Numbered from the stretch's first letter, positions 17,250 to 26,405 are shown. The stretch: DNA of 64,000 nt from Muribaculaceae bacterium (GCA_017409345.1 JAFQSX010000017.1:62001-126000), one strand, 5' to 3'. The notes: a model not told the origin generated them from the letters alone. Translations and numbers: made by a program.

Positions 17250-18444
17250 ACAGCAATCCTAATATCATCTTGTTTGCCTTGTCAACCACCGACGTTTCCA
17301 ATGAAGCGAGGTATATTTGTGTTGTCGCCTCGGAGTCGTGTCCCATTCCTTCGCTAATTACTGACAGAGGAACATTCTTTGCCTTGGCAGCACTCGCCCA
17401 TGAATGACGAGCCACATACATGGTGAGTGGTCTTTGGAGTTTCAGCATTGTGGATAGCTCTTTCAGACGATAGTTGACCAGATGCAGGGCATTGTCATAT
17501 TGCCTCCGCTCATTGCCTTGCTCTTTGATGATAGGGAGAAGAAAGTCTGTTTGATTTTCCGGGTATTTAGCGACTATCTCAGCCATACACTTCTCCCATT
17601 TGATGGTCAGTTCCTGACCTGTCTTTCGTCTTCGATAGGTCAGAATGCCGTTTTGTAGTTCTGCCTTTCTGAGGTATGCCATATCCACAAAAGACATGCC
17701 TCTTGTGTAAAAGCTGAACATAAACATATCACGTGCAAAGTCCAATGTTGGTTTCATGGATAAGTCCAACTCCTTCAGGGCTTTGATGGCCTTGATTGGT
17801 ATAGCTCGTTTCACCGTCTTATCCACTCCTGTATAGACGTGACGGAATGGATAGTTCTGAACCGTCAATCCTTTCTCCACTGCTCGATTATAGACCGCTC
17901 GAAGATTACGCATATAGAACGAAATGGTGTTCATGCGTACCTCTCTGGTTTTCAAGTAAGCTTCATACATGAGCATCATGTCAGATGTGATACCATCGAG
18001 TGGCACATCCTGCTCGTCTCGAAAAGCCATGAAACTTTTGAGTGTAGCCGTATATGTCTCTGAAGTTCGGACTTTTCCCAACAGTTTCAGTTGAGTTATG
18101 ACACCATGCATAAAGGTAAAGAGGGAGGACGCTTTGGTCAGTTTATGGAACATGGTAATCACATCGTCTGCCGTAAAGCGACGACGCTCCGTTTCTAACG
18201 AGCGGGCAACCTTTTCCAGACGGGCCACATCCCATGCCAGACGTTCTTGAATACCCAACAGAAGGTTGGAACGGTTACCATTTACGATAACGCTTTCCGA
18301 CTCTGCATCCCATTCCTCTGCAAAGACCTTATAATCAGTATTCAACTGACGGACTACCCGGTTGTGGATAATCTGGAAATAGAGACCTCCCTCCTTGCCA
18401 TCCACTGTGGATGGTCTGAACTTTACCTTTATTGATGTCATCAT
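17248..18444 (-). CDS. Tyrosine recombinase (Bacteroidales site-specific integrase/invertase type)
   Basis: 398 residues with the three-part layout of Bacteroidales tyrosine recombinases: an N-terminal arm-binding domain (about 1-95), a SAM-like core-binding domain (about 105-205) and a catalytic domain (about 215-390). Catalytic residues are visible: R248 (FYTRGMSFVDMAYL), K274 (RRRKTGQ), R346 (YVARHSWASAAK, with Y343 where many have His), H369 (GMGHDS) and nucleophile Y378 (TQIYLASL). It cuts and rejoins DNA through a 3'-phosphotyrosine link. The gene ends next to an inverted-repeat pair in front of a surface-protein gene and starts 18 nt from the right-hand permease remnant. Either inversion of that segment or integration of the island is a plausible job. 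Confidence 0.9.
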   Translation of the reverse strand: MMTSIKVKFRPSTVDGKEGGLYFQIIHNRVVRQLNTDYKVFAEEWDAESESVIVNGNRSNLLLGIQERLAWDVARLEKVARSLETERRRFTADDVITMFHKLTKASSLFTFMHGVITQLKLLGKVRTSETYTATLKSFMAFRDEQDVPLDGITSDMMLMYEAYLKTREVRMNTISFYMRNLRAVYNRAVEKGLTVQNYPFRHVYTGVDKTVKRAIPIKAIKALKELDLSMKPTLDFARDMFMFSFYTRGMSFVDMAYLRKAELQNGILTYRRRKTGQELTIKWEKCMAEIVAKYPENQTDFLLPIIKEQGNERRQYDNALHLVNYRLKELSTMLKLQRPLTMYVARHSWASAAKAKNVPLSVISEGMGHDSEATTQIYLASLETSVVDKANKMILGLL

Positions 18445-18462
18445 ATGCGTTAATTAGTTATC

Positions 18463-19017
18463 ATGCTATCCATTTCAGGCATTCTCACCACTGAAGAATC
18501 TCTATCGGGATTTTCCAACTCTATCGTCATCATGATGATAGGGCTATTTGTTGTAGGTGGTGCAATATTTCAAACCGGTCTTGCCAAAATGATAGGAGCA
18601 CGGCTCCTCAAACTTGCCGGAGATAGTGAATTAAGATTGTTTTTGCTTGTAGTAGGAGCAACCTCAATCATAGGCGCCTTTGTGAGCAATACCGGCACAG
18701 TAGCGCTAATGCTTCCCATTGTAGTGAGTATTGCAAATGGAGCAGGTATCGGAACTTCGCGCTTTCTCATGCCACTAGCCTTTGCCAGCAGCATGGGAGG
18801 CATGATGACACTTATTGGGACTCCCCCTAACCTTGTGATTGAAGAAACGCTTACAAATGCCGGATTTGAACGTCTCACATTCTCCACTCCACCTAACGCA
18901 CTTGTAATGCCGGCAGGACAATACACGTTCATGGATTATATCAAAGTCGGCGTACCGTTACAACTGATATTAGGCCTCGTAATGATTTTTGTTCTGCCTC
19001 TCATCTTCCCATTCTAA
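18463..19017 (+). pseudogene. SLC13/DASS-type permease, second remnant with an internal deletion
   Basis: 184 codons. The frame starts inside the first permease helices (MLSISGILTTEESLSGFSN), repeats the left remnant through IGTPPNLVI and GFERLTF, then jumps to the family's C-terminal end (STPPNALVMPAGQYTFMDY, then a last helix ending LPLIFPF). About 350 residues of the middle are missing, including both TrkA-C domains. The first 33 or so residues are replaced by island sequence. With the left remnant it shows that an SLC13 gene was duplicated and then broken; neither piece can make a full transporter. Confidence 0.8.
18466..18883 (+). repeat. 418-bp direct repeat of permease DNA, right copy
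   Basis: Gap-free match to 14739-15156 with nine base differences. The left edge is the junction with the island; the right edge is the internal deletion point of the permease remnant. Confidence 0.9.
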
Positions 19018-19043
19018 TAATAAATTGCCCTCTTTAATAACAC

Positions 19044-19073
19044 ATCAAGAGCCTCCAATTGGAGGCTCTTGAT
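19044..19073. terminator. Perfect palindromic bidirectional terminator
   Basis: ATCAAGAGCCTCC / GGAGGCTCTTGAT with an AATT loop: a 13-bp stem that separates the convergent permease remnant (+) and the sugar-phosphate transferase gene (-). No long T-run follows on either side, so efficiency is uncertain. Confidence 0.7.
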
Positions 19074-19115
19074 ATATCTTATAACTATTCCGGACTTATT
19101 ATTCTTTATATAACA

Positions 19116-20504
19116 TCAGAATGCGTTTTTCTCGCCTTGGATAGCATTTAGCACCGTGCGCACGATAATCTTCAAATCAAGCATAAATTTCCAATTTTCA
19201 ATATACCACACGTCATATTCTACTCGGCGTTCCATCTGCCACAACTCTTCGGTAAGACCACGATACCCATTAACTTGAGCCCAACCTGTAATTCCCGGTT
19301 TAATGAGATGTCGCACCATATATTTATCAATCAGTTTACTATAATCAGCAGTATGTTTGATCATATGAGGACGAGGTCCCACTACCGACATATCACCTTT
19401 CAACACATTGATAAATTGAGGTAATTCATCTATACTTGAACGGCGTAAAAAGTCGCCAAATTTAGTTTTTCGAGGGTCATCTTTTGTTGCTTGCACCTTA
19501 TCACTATCGGCATTAACGTGCATTGTGCGAAATTTCCAACACATAAAATCACGTCCTCGATAACCTGTGCGCAACTGCTTGAAAAATATCGGACCGGGTG
19601 ATGTGAATTTAATTATTATTGCAACAGGAATAAATACCAATGGGAATAAGAACAACAACACCAGTGACGAAAAGATAATATCAAAACCACGCTTAATACC
19701 TCGATTAATCATGTTTTTCAATGGGTTGTTGCGAGTAGTCAGCATTGATACAGCACCGACATTGTGCAACTCAAACACTCGATTTACATAACGACTTATT
19801 TGTGGCACATAATAAAATTGAGCCACATTATCATCGGCAATCTTGGTTACCTTACTCAATGTTTCTTCATCTTCACCCGACAAGGTAAAATATATCTCAT
19901 CAATGGCTTGTGACTTCACAAATGAATCCAAATCCTCAATATTACCTTTATATTCTCCGGGGAAGTCAACAGGACGCCACTTGCCAAAAAATCCATTAAA
20001 CTTATAGCCAAACCCTGCATCCGACATCAATTCTTCATATAGTCGCAAGGCTGTGGCGTTAGTCCCCACTATAATTACTCGACTGAAATTATGTCCTTTC
20101 CGACGATAATTCTTCACAATCTGACGAGCAATCATCCACCATAATGGGAAGGCAATTAGGCAAGCACCATAAAGTTCCAGATATGCAATAAGTGGCAAAT
20201 ATTGACCTAAAAAAGTGAGCAATGAAACAAAACACAATGCATGAATTGCTACAGATTGGAATGCTCGTACAAATACATGTTCCATATATATTGCGCGTTG
20301 CTTGTGTGTGTTATATATCAAAAATATAACCGGCACAAACGACACATTGAGCATCAACCACAAAATTTTAGGGTCAAATGCCGATAGGTCTTCATTTATA
20401 ATTGAAATAAGCCAAAAGAGGAGATTGACCAACGCCAGGTCGGAGATGGTCAATAATCCATGAATATAACGCCCGTATTTCCCTTTTTGATTAACGGCTG
20501 TCAT
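19116..20504 (-). CDS. Undecaprenyl-phosphate hexose-1-phosphate transferase (WcaJ type)
   Basis: 462 residues. Four to five N-terminal membrane helices (about 12-135), a CoA-binding-like domain (about 140-245, RVIIVGTNATALRLYEEL), then a re-entrant hydrophobic helix and the bacterial sugar transferase domain (about 268-462). Key motifs are KRGFDIIFSS, PGPIFFKQLRTGYRGRDF, WKFRTMHVNADSD, RRSSIDELPQFINVLKGDMS, VGPRP and KPGITGWAQVNGYRG. It starts capsule or exopolysaccharide repeat units by moving a sugar-1-phosphate from a nucleotide sugar to the lipid carrier at the inner membrane. The gene follows the DUF349 gene by 28 nt. No other polysaccharide genes are near, so the sugar cannot be named; glucose is usual for this subgroup. 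Confidence 0.93.
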   Translation of the reverse strand: MTAVNQKGKYGRYIHGLLTISDLALVNLLFWLISIINEDLSAFDPKILWLMLNVSFVPVIFLIYNTHKQRAIYMEHVFVRAFQSVAIHALCFVSLLTFLGQYLPLIAYLELYGACLIAFPLWWMIARQIVKNYRRKGHNFSRVIIVGTNATALRLYEELMSDAGFGYKFNGFFGKWRPVDFPGEYKGNIEDLDSFVKSQAIDEIYFTLSGEDEETLSKVTKIADDNVAQFYYVPQISRYVNRVFELHNVGAVSMLTTRNNPLKNMINRGIKRGFDIIFSSLVLLFLFPLVFIPVAIIIKFTSPGPIFFKQLRTGYRGRDFMCWKFRTMHVNADSDKVQATKDDPRKTKFGDFLRRSSIDELPQFINVLKGDMSVVGPRPHMIKHTADYSKLIDKYMVRHLIKPGITGWAQVNGYRGLTEELWQMERRVEYDVWYIENWKFMLDLKIIVRTVLNAIQGEKNAF

Positions 20505-20532
20505 TTTGATCTACCTCTATTTGTCTCAAAGA

Positions 20533-22371
20533 TTATAAGTGACTATCAATAACTTTAATCTTTTGTTCTAATGTTGCAAGATCTTCTTTAATGCGTTGAA
20601 TTTTGCGTTCAAGGTCGCGAAGCATTGTGTCGCCCGATTTTGATTTTGAGTTAAAGAATCCTAGGTTGTTTTCATAGGTATTCAACTCATTGCGTTTTTG
20701 TTCATAATTGCGCATCAAGCGTTCACGCTCACGATATAATTTATTTTCATCACCGCTCATCTCGTTGACACTATCTTCAAAGTTATTCATGCGTGCTTGA
20801 GATCCTCGCATATCAAAACGCTTATATAGTTCATCAACTTTAGTGCGATAAGCCTCATAAACTTTATCCTTTTCGCGATAAGGCACATGCCCCACTTGTT
20901 GCCATTGAGCCATCAATTCTTTTACTTGCTTGATAGCATCTTCACGAGGTGTATCCTCTGCAATCTCGCCAAGTTTAGCAATAATCTCTTTTTTAAGTTT
21001 GAGATTGGCTTGTTCGGCTTGACGCACACCTGATGTTTTCTTTTTCTTTTCTTCAAAGAAGTAGTCACAAGCAGCGAGGAATCGCTTCCACACCACATCA
21101 CTATGTTTTTTAGCCACTGCACCTATTGTTTTCCACTCTTTTTGTAATGCCACAAATGCATCAGTGGTTTTCTTCCAATCTGTGCTATCTTTGAGTGCTT
21201 CAGCCTTCTCACAAAGGGCTATTTTCTTTTCAAGATTAGAAGCCAATTCATCTTTCATTGTTTTGAAATAATTGGCCTTCTTTTCAAAGAATTTATCACA
21301 TGTTTCACGGAAACGAGCAAACAATGCATTGTTCATTTTCTTTGATGCATACCCAAGTTTTTTCCAATCCTCTTGAGCCTCAAGAATAACTTTTGTCATT
21401 TCGTCCCATTCCGAATAACCCTTTAATGCTTCAAAGTCAAGCGCCTCGATGCGCTCACATATAGCAGTTTTTGCGTCTTCGTTTTCTTGTTCACGTGCTT
21501 TACGTTCTTCAAAGAATGCTTGATATTTTTTGTTTATAACAGCCGAAGCATCTTTAAAACGGCCCCATATTTCTTCACGAATATCTTTCGCTACCGGACC
21601 CACTTCACGCCATTTATCATGTAGATCTTGAAGGCGTTTAAACGCCACAACTACATCATCCTCTTCAGCCAATTTTTCAGCCTCATCACAAAGAAGTTGC
21701 TTCATATCAAGATTTTTCTTAAAATCATAATCGCGCAACTCTTTATTGATTTTCAATTGATCATAATATGCTTCTACGGCATCTTGATATTGCTTCCATA
21801 GTTCGGTTGACAATGTAGGAGGCACTTCTCCGATATTTTTAAATGCTTGTTGTAAATCTTTAAATTGAGTAAAGGTACGATTTACATTATCGGTATCGGC
21901 TGCCAATGTTTTTATTTCTTCAACAATTTTAGCCTTTTGTTCATAGTTATTTTGGCGTTCTGCCTCTTGAGCAGCAAGCAAAGCCGCTTTCTTTTCCTTA
22001 ATGATATTAAGTATCTCTTTAAACTTTGCTTCCGAGTCGTCTTCTTTAGCAGCAAATGCCGATTCTTCATTTCCCTTTTCAAGGAATTCGGCTTTTTCCT
22101 TTTCTATCTCTACTTTACGGATTGCGTAGAACTGTTGTTTCAATCGTCCCACTTCATCACGACCGATTTCTGACGCATCTTTTTGAGCCAATTCGCTCAA
22201 TGCATCTAGCAACTCGGGCTTTGACAATTGGGGTATTGCAACTTCTTCTTGAGGTTGTTCCACTTGAGATTCTGCTATTTCTGTAATCTCTTCACTCACA
22301 TTTTGAACATCAATTTGTTCAGCATTCAAGATTTGGTCCTGTTCATTTAAGGACTGTTCACGCTTTTCCAT
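20533..22371 (-). CDS. DUF349-repeat protein, coiled-coil
   Basis: 612 residues from the ATG at 22371; a TTG two codons earlier is a weaker start. After an acidic N-terminal tail it consists of tandem DUF349 units of about 70-75 residues, each with a W-x-x-(I/V)-G element: KWREVGPV, DWKKLGYA, EWKTIGAVAKKHSD, QWQQVGHVPYREKD. A long coiled coil closes the protein (about 540-612). Strongly charged, cytosolic, no enzyme motif. DUF349 proteins are widespread in Bacteroidetes and Actinobacteria, with no firm function that I know. It is upstream of the sugar-phosphate transferase with a 28-nt gap, so probably cotranscribed. Confidence 0.85.
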   Translation of the reverse strand: MEKREQSLNEQDQILNAEQIDVQNVSEEITEIAESQVEQPQEEVAIPQLSKPELLDALSELAQKDASEIGRDEVGRLKQQFYAIRKVEIEKEKAEFLEKGNEESAFAAKEDDSEAKFKEILNIIKEKKAALLAAQEAERQNNYEQKAKIVEEIKTLAADTDNVNRTFTQFKDLQQAFKNIGEVPPTLSTELWKQYQDAVEAYYDQLKINKELRDYDFKKNLDMKQLLCDEAEKLAEEDDVVVAFKRLQDLHDKWREVGPVAKDIREEIWGRFKDASAVINKKYQAFFEERKAREQENEDAKTAICERIEALDFEALKGYSEWDEMTKVILEAQEDWKKLGYASKKMNNALFARFRETCDKFFEKKANYFKTMKDELASNLEKKIALCEKAEALKDSTDWKKTTDAFVALQKEWKTIGAVAKKHSDVVWKRFLAACDYFFEEKKKKTSGVRQAEQANLKLKKEIIAKLGEIAEDTPREDAIKQVKELMAQWQQVGHVPYREKDKVYEAYRTKVDELYKRFDMRGSQARMNNFEDSVNEMSGDENKLYRERERLMRNYEQKRNELNTYENNLGFFNSKSKSGDTMLRDLERKIQRIKEDLATLEQKIKVIDSHL

Positions 22372-22510
22372 AATCAAAAAAATTAGTTATGCCAAAAGGC
22401 CATAACAGATGTTTAGCCATGGCATTATTAATAATAGGTTTCAAATTTATAGATTTTTTTCTAAATAAACCTCCTTTTTAATGTTAAATTTATATTTTTA
22501 AATCGTTGTT

Positions 22511-23749
22511 CTACTTTTGTGGCACATATATAAGCGTTGAACTTTGATTTAAATCAAATATCTTTTGTGCCACTCGTGTGATATCTTCAACCTTTACTCT
22601 GCGATAACGCTCAACCACTCCATTTATATCCTCGTGATGCATCTCATAGTTGGCCAATGATTGTGCTTTAGCCATAAAACCCATACTTGAGAACATATAA
22701 TTTGATTCAAATCGATTAATAGTTCTAGTAAGTTCATACTCACTCACATCGCCATCAACCAACTTCTGCACCTCTCCCATCATCAAGTCTATTGCCTTAT
22801 TAACACTATGAGAATCATTGTTGGTCAACTTACTATTAAGCATTAGGAATCCCGGCTCATCGCTTCCTATTATTGACGCATCAACCTCGGTGAACGCACC
22901 TGTTTTCATCAATAGATTACGATAGAAGCGCGAAGAACGTCCCGAAGCCAATAGATCGGTAATTATATCACACTCAATATAATCCGGCTCGCCATATCCG
23001 GGCATCTTAAATGCACGCACCACTGCTGTCTGAGGCACATTACCCGACACCTCTATACTTCGTGGCTCTATTTGTTTAGGTTCAGGCTGATAATTACGAG
23101 GAGTGATTGAACGGCGTTCTATAGGTCCAAACCATTTCTCAGCCAATCGTCGAGTATCTTCAAACGAGACATTACCCGATACCGATAGCACTGCATTATT
23201 AGGTGCATAATGGCTATAAAAGAATTCGCGCACATCATCTTGTGTCACCTTCTCGATATGAGATATTTCTTTACCTATCACGGGATAACGATAAGGATGC
23301 ACTTTATACAACATGGCTCGTAAGTGATGGCTCATATCTCCATAAGGACGATTCAAACATGTCTGTTTAAACTCCTCAATTACCACATGGCGCTGAACCT
23401 CAAGAGCCTTATCACTGAACGCAAGTGCAAGCATCCGATCACTCTCAACCCAAAATGCCGTTTCTACATTTTGAGCCGGAACAATATCATAAAAATTAGT
23501 ATAATCATTACTTGTCCATGCATTATTCATCCCTCCGGCATTCTCTATTGCACTATCAAAGTCGGGAATATTTATTGACCCGCCAAACATCAAATGCTCA
23601 AACAGGTGAGCCATACCGGTCAAGTCGGGAGACTCGTCACGTGCACCCACATCATACATTACGTTTAGTGCCACCATTGCAGTGGCACCATCGTAATTAT
23701 GTATTACCCTCAACCCATTAGGAAGAGTAAATGTGTTATAATCTATCAT
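22511..23749 (-). CDS. M16 family zinc metallopeptidase (insulinase/mitochondrial processing peptidase type)
   Basis: 412 residues, one M16 pair (active N-terminal half plus C-terminal half), the usual size for the single-unit bacterial form. The inverted zinc motif HLFEH is at 48-52 (H48, E51 general base, H52) and the third ligand is E125 or E126 in HVVIEEFKQT. No signal peptide is visible, so it is cytosolic or peripheral, probably working as a dimer to degrade peptides. Its ATG overlaps the stop of the upstream cyclophilin gene by 4 nt, so the two are translationally coupled. Confidence 0.92.
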   Translation of the reverse strand: MIDYNTFTLPNGLRVIHNYDGATAMVALNVMYDVGARDESPDLTGMAHLFEHLMFGGSINIPDFDSAIENAGGMNNAWTSNDYTNFYDIVPAQNVETAFWVESDRMLALAFSDKALEVQRHVVIEEFKQTCLNRPYGDMSHHLRAMLYKVHPYRYPVIGKEISHIEKVTQDDVREFFYSHYAPNNAVLSVSGNVSFEDTRRLAEKWFGPIERRSITPRNYQPEPKQIEPRSIEVSGNVPQTAVVRAFKMPGYGEPDYIECDIITDLLASGRSSRFYRNLLMKTGAFTEVDASIIGSDEPGFLMLNSKLTNNDSHSVNKAIDLMMGEVQKLVDGDVSEYELTRTINRFESNYMFSSMGFMAKAQSLANYEMHHEDINGVVERYRRVKVEDITRVAQKIFDLNQSSTLIYVPQK

Positions 23750-24600
23750 TTAACAATGGTCATAGATATTATTTTTATATCTTCTTTGGGGCGATCCATT
23801 GAGCCGGTAGCTGTTGTCTCGATTTTCGCTACTACATCCATTCCCTCAACGACTTCGCCAAACACCGTGTAAGTACCATCAAGGTGAGGTGTACCACCTA
23901 CGGTAGTATAGGCTTCGCGTTGCGCATCGGTAAATGTCATTGGATTTTTTGCGGCTTCAGCCTCAGTCTTTTTCACCAACTCTTCTTGCAATGCCTGAAG
24001 GCCTGCTTGGTCTCGATTGCGACGCATATTCATTATTGAGTCACGATGTTGCTTTGCCAAGTCATTAAATATTGTCTGCATCTGTTGATATTGCAATTGT
24101 TTTTCCATTTGGCCAAGTTGTCCGACATTATACACTTTTCCGGTAACGATATAAAATTGAGAGCCCGATGAACGACGATCGGGATTCACCTCATCTCCTT
24201 GACGAGCAGCTGCAAGAGCACCTCTTTTGTGGAAATATTGAGGATATACAATTTCGGCATCTATATCATATCCCGGGCCACCCGAACCTAGTGATTTTCC
24301 CGCCGGAGCACCTTTTGATTCTGGATCCCCGGTCTGAATCATAAACTGATTAATCACGCGATGAAACAACACATCATTATAAAATCCTTCATTCACTAAT
24401 TTCAAGAAATTATCACGATGTTTTGGAGTTTCTCCATAGAGGCGAATGCGAATATCTCCTACCGAAGTTTTGATATCAACCATAGCATCGCCCACAGTTT
24501 GAGTTGATTTATTTTCCATATCTATATTTTTATTTTCTTTTGCTATTATCGCCATCGACATAAACGCCAACGACATGATTGTAAATATTATCTTTTTCAT
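23746..24600 (-). CDS. Exported cyclophilin-type peptidyl-prolyl cis-trans isomerase
   Basis: 284 residues. A signal sequence (about 1-19, IIFTIMSLAFMSMAIIA) is followed by a cyclophilin domain split by a long charged insert. The first half has DIKTSVGDIRIRLYGETPKH, FLKLVNEGFYNDVLFHRVI and FMIQTGDP; the second has DGTYTVFGEVVEGMDVV. The insert at about 150-225 (QLQYQQMQTIFNDLAKQHRD and further) is typical of the Bacteroidales versions. It should speed proline isomerisation during folding of exported proteins in the periplasm. It lies between a small hypothetical gene (14 nt upstream) and the M16 peptidase (4-nt overlap), suggesting a protein quality-control operon. Confidence 0.92.
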   Translation of the reverse strand: MKKIIFTIMSLAFMSMAIIAKENKNIDMENKSTQTVGDAMVDIKTSVGDIRIRLYGETPKHRDNFLKLVNEGFYNDVLFHRVINQFMIQTGDPESKGAPAGKSLGSGGPGYDIDAEIVYPQYFHKRGALAAARQGDEVNPDRRSSGSQFYIVTGKVYNVGQLGQMEKQLQYQQMQTIFNDLAKQHRDSIMNMRRNRDQAGLQALQEELVKKTEAEAAKNPMTFTDAQREAYTTVGGTPHLDGTYTVFGEVVEGMDVVAKIETTATGSMDRPKEDIKIISMTIVK

Positions 24601-24614
24601 ACACCACCGGTTTA

Positions 24615-24989
24615 TTATATACCTTTAGGATAAAGGCGTTTATATATGCGACGGAAATTATCATCCTTATTCAGTTCTTCAACATGCTGTGCATAGTCTT
24701 TTCCCCAGATTCCTTGTATCAAATCAGGGAGGTATTTATGTTCCCGATCTTTCTCTATCACAGCCGCAATCAATCGAGAAATTTGTTTCTCATACCCATG
24801 AGCATCAATAGCATATAAATAGCGCGAAGCACTTGCCACAAATTGTCCGGACAAATCAACCTTTATCATATTTTCAACCAGAAAGTCCATATCTTCATAA
24901 CATGAATCTATGTTATTGGCGATATATTCATAGGTCAATAACCCATCGGCATCTTTCTCCAACCGTTTTTTCTCAATGTTATCTATCAT
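24615..24989 (-). CDS. Small cytosolic protein of unknown function
   Basis: 124 residues from the ATG at 24989 (MIDNIEKKRLEKDADGLLTY). The frame stays open for another 44 codons upstream, but that part reads as a hydrophobic, low-complexity stretch unlike a protein start and is A+T-rich non-coding in character. The protein is mostly helical and acidic, with no motif I recognise and no membrane segment. It begins a three-gene run with the cyclophilin (14-nt gap) and the M16 peptidase, so a link to protein folding or turnover is possible but unproven. Confidence 0.65.
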   Translation of the reverse strand: MIDNIEKKRLEKDADGLLTYEYIANNIDSCYEDMDFLVENMIKVDLSGQFVASASRYLYAIDAHGYEKQISRLIAAVIEKDREHKYLPDLIQGIWGKDYAQHVEELNKDDNFRRIYKRLYPKGI

Positions 24990-25167
24990 GATATAAAAAT
25001 TTATCAGTTTCTCCACAAAGATAATGCAAATTGAGAGCAATAGCAAATTTAAGTTCAGTAGAATTTGCTTTACCAAAGCGAATCCTCCGGTCACTAAAGT
25101 CTCTAAAGTCTCCACCCCCAAGAAATCATTGAAAAATTTATTTTCAGTTCCGTGTGCAACTATTTTG

Positions 25168-25175
25168 TATTTTTG
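25168..25175 (+). promoter_or_regulatory. Candidate -7 element for the ECF sigma operon
   Basis: TATTTTTG fits TAnnTTTG, with the sigma-factor start codon 40 nt downstream. A clear -33 partner is not seen; GTTC lies about 17 nt upstream. Confidence 0.35.
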
Positions 25176-25215
25176 TGGTCATATATAGTGCATAGGCAAT
25201 ATAAGTATAAACATT

Positions 25216-25710
25216 ATGAAAGTTAATGAAGCGCAAAAGCGCGAACAATTTGAACAGTGCACGGCTCAATATAGCACCCTTATCAATAAGATATGCTATA
25301 TGTATGCCTCCGACATGGATAATTTTAACGACTTGCGACAAGAGGTCCTCATCAATGTATGGCAAGGTCTCGAAGGATTTGAAAATCGCGCAAAACTATC
25401 CACTTGGATATATCGTGTGAGCCTCAATACTTGCATATCTTTTACCAACAAAGAGCGTAAGTATTCTTCTCACGATGAATTATCCGACAACATCTATTCT
25501 TACGACGATTCGCAGGAACATATGCGACAACTCAAAGAGATGTATCAACTCATCGACCGACTCAACCGACTTGATAAAGCGTTAATCTTGCTGTGGCTTG
25601 ATGAAGTGCCCTACGAAGAGATTGGCTCTATCATGGGCATCAGTCGCAACAATGTGGCATCGCGATTGCGTCGCGCAAAAGAAAAATTAACTCTCATGGC
25701 TAACTCTTAA
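25216..25710 (+). CDS. ECF-type RNA polymerase sigma-70 factor
   Basis: 164 residues with sigma region 2 (about 20-90: FNDLRQEVLINVWQGLEGF, KLSTWIYRVSLNTCIS) and region 4 (about 112-162: LDKALILLWLDEVPYEEIGS, GISRNNVASRLRRAKEKL). Regions 1 and 3 are absent, as in ECF factors. It directs core polymerase to a small promoter set. A membrane protein gene starts 11 nt after the stop, a position often held by an anti-sigma or sensor partner. The regulon cannot be read from this window. Confidence 0.92.
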   Translation: MKVNEAQKREQFEQCTAQYSTLINKICYMYASDMDNFNDLRQEVLINVWQGLEGFENRAKLSTWIYRVSLNTCISFTNKERKYSSHDELSDNIYSYDDSQEHMRQLKEMYQLIDRLNRLDKALILLWLDEVPYEEIGSIMGISRNNVASRLRRAKEKLTLMANS

Positions 25711-25721
25711 CACCTTCAATC

Positions 25722-26300
25722 ATGGAACTTGACGAACTTAAAAATAAATGGAAAGCGCTTGACGAGCATATCAAATCTCAAGATAATAAAATCCAACACC
25801 TCACCGACCAAATAATTGCGGGCAAGGTAAAATCACCTCTCGACACCCTACGCCGTCACTGCATCATTGCGGCTATCTTCGTACCATTCATGCTACCATT
25901 CTTCTTTTGGGCTTACGACTTTGTGGGACTCACATGTGGAGAATCTCAAAAACTACTTCTTTACACTCTCACATGGCTATTTGTTGGTTTTACTTTTGTG
26001 CGCGAAGTGTATTTTGTCTTCGATCTCAAAGGCATCAACATAAGCAAAGCCACTGCCGTTGAGTCGCTACAACAAACTATCCGCTTTCGCAATCATTACA
26101 AATGGGGAGTAACAATCGACCTTATCATAGGCATCGTATTTCTCGCCGTGGCATTCACCTCTATGAACCAAATGTTTATGTTTGGTGGAATAGTGGGCGG
26201 CATTATAGGATCGCTTGTAGGGATAAAAATGTATCGTTTCTACAACCGCACAATCAACAACCTCGAATCGGCACTCCGCGAATGGAACGAGGAGAGCTGA
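25722..26300 (+). CDS. Membrane protein linked to the ECF sigma factor, possible regulator
   Basis: 192 residues. A charged N-terminus (MELDELKNKWKALDEHIKSQ, about 1-45) resembles the cytosolic coil of sigma-partner proteins. It is followed by four predicted membrane helices, paired at about 48-70 and 78-98 and again at about 130-150 and 153-172. No zinc-finger anti-sigma (HxxxCxxC) motif is present. The 11-nt spacing after the sigma gene shows cotranscription. An anti-sigma or signal-sensing role is an inference from position and topology; Bacteroidales sigma operons often contain such proteins. Confidence 0.7.
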   Translation: MELDELKNKWKALDEHIKSQDNKIQHLTDQIIAGKVKSPLDTLRRHCIIAAIFVPFMLPFFFWAYDFVGLTCGESQKLLLYTLTWLFVGFTFVREVYFVFDLKGINISKATAVESLQQTIRFRNHYKWGVTIDLIIGIVFLAVAFTSMNQMFMFGGIVGGIIGSLVGIKMYRFYNRTINNLESALREWNEES

Positions 26301-26405
26301 TTTCGGCACTCGCTTATGCCATAAAAATGGCAAAAGTGTGAAAATTCACCTCAAAATTTTGCCGATTCGGTGAAAAATAAGGGCAAAATCATGCTTACTA
26401 CTTCA

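Larger units (their letters stand above)
15335..18465. mobile_element. Recombinase island inside the broken permease gene
   Basis: About 3.1 kb lying between the two permease remnants and carrying a secreted PCMD-like protein gene, a pair of inverted repeats and a tyrosine recombinase gene, both genes on the minus strand. The coding DNA is visibly richer in G+C than the permease and the flanking genes. There are no transposase, relaxase or mobilisation genes, so if it moves it must be by the recombinase itself or by another element. Edges are inferred: the left one from where permease homology ends, the right one from where the 418-bp repeat resumes. CATGCTA occurs at both edges (15372-15378 and 18462-18468), which could be chance. 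Confidence 0.5.

Noticed and set aside
17087..17407. Plus-strand frame of about 106 codons over the inverted repeats
   Set aside because: It overlaps the 3' end of the recombinase antisense, has no family features and would place codons on the recombination site.
15335..18465. Integrative conjugative element or transposon
   Set aside because: No relaxase, mobilisation, transposase, terminal inverted repeats or clear target duplication; only a tyrosine recombinase and one cargo gene are present.
24990..25121. N-terminal extension of the small unknown protein
   Set aside because: The added 44 residues are a hydrophobic low-complexity run unlike the acidic helical body, and the ATG at 24989 is well placed.
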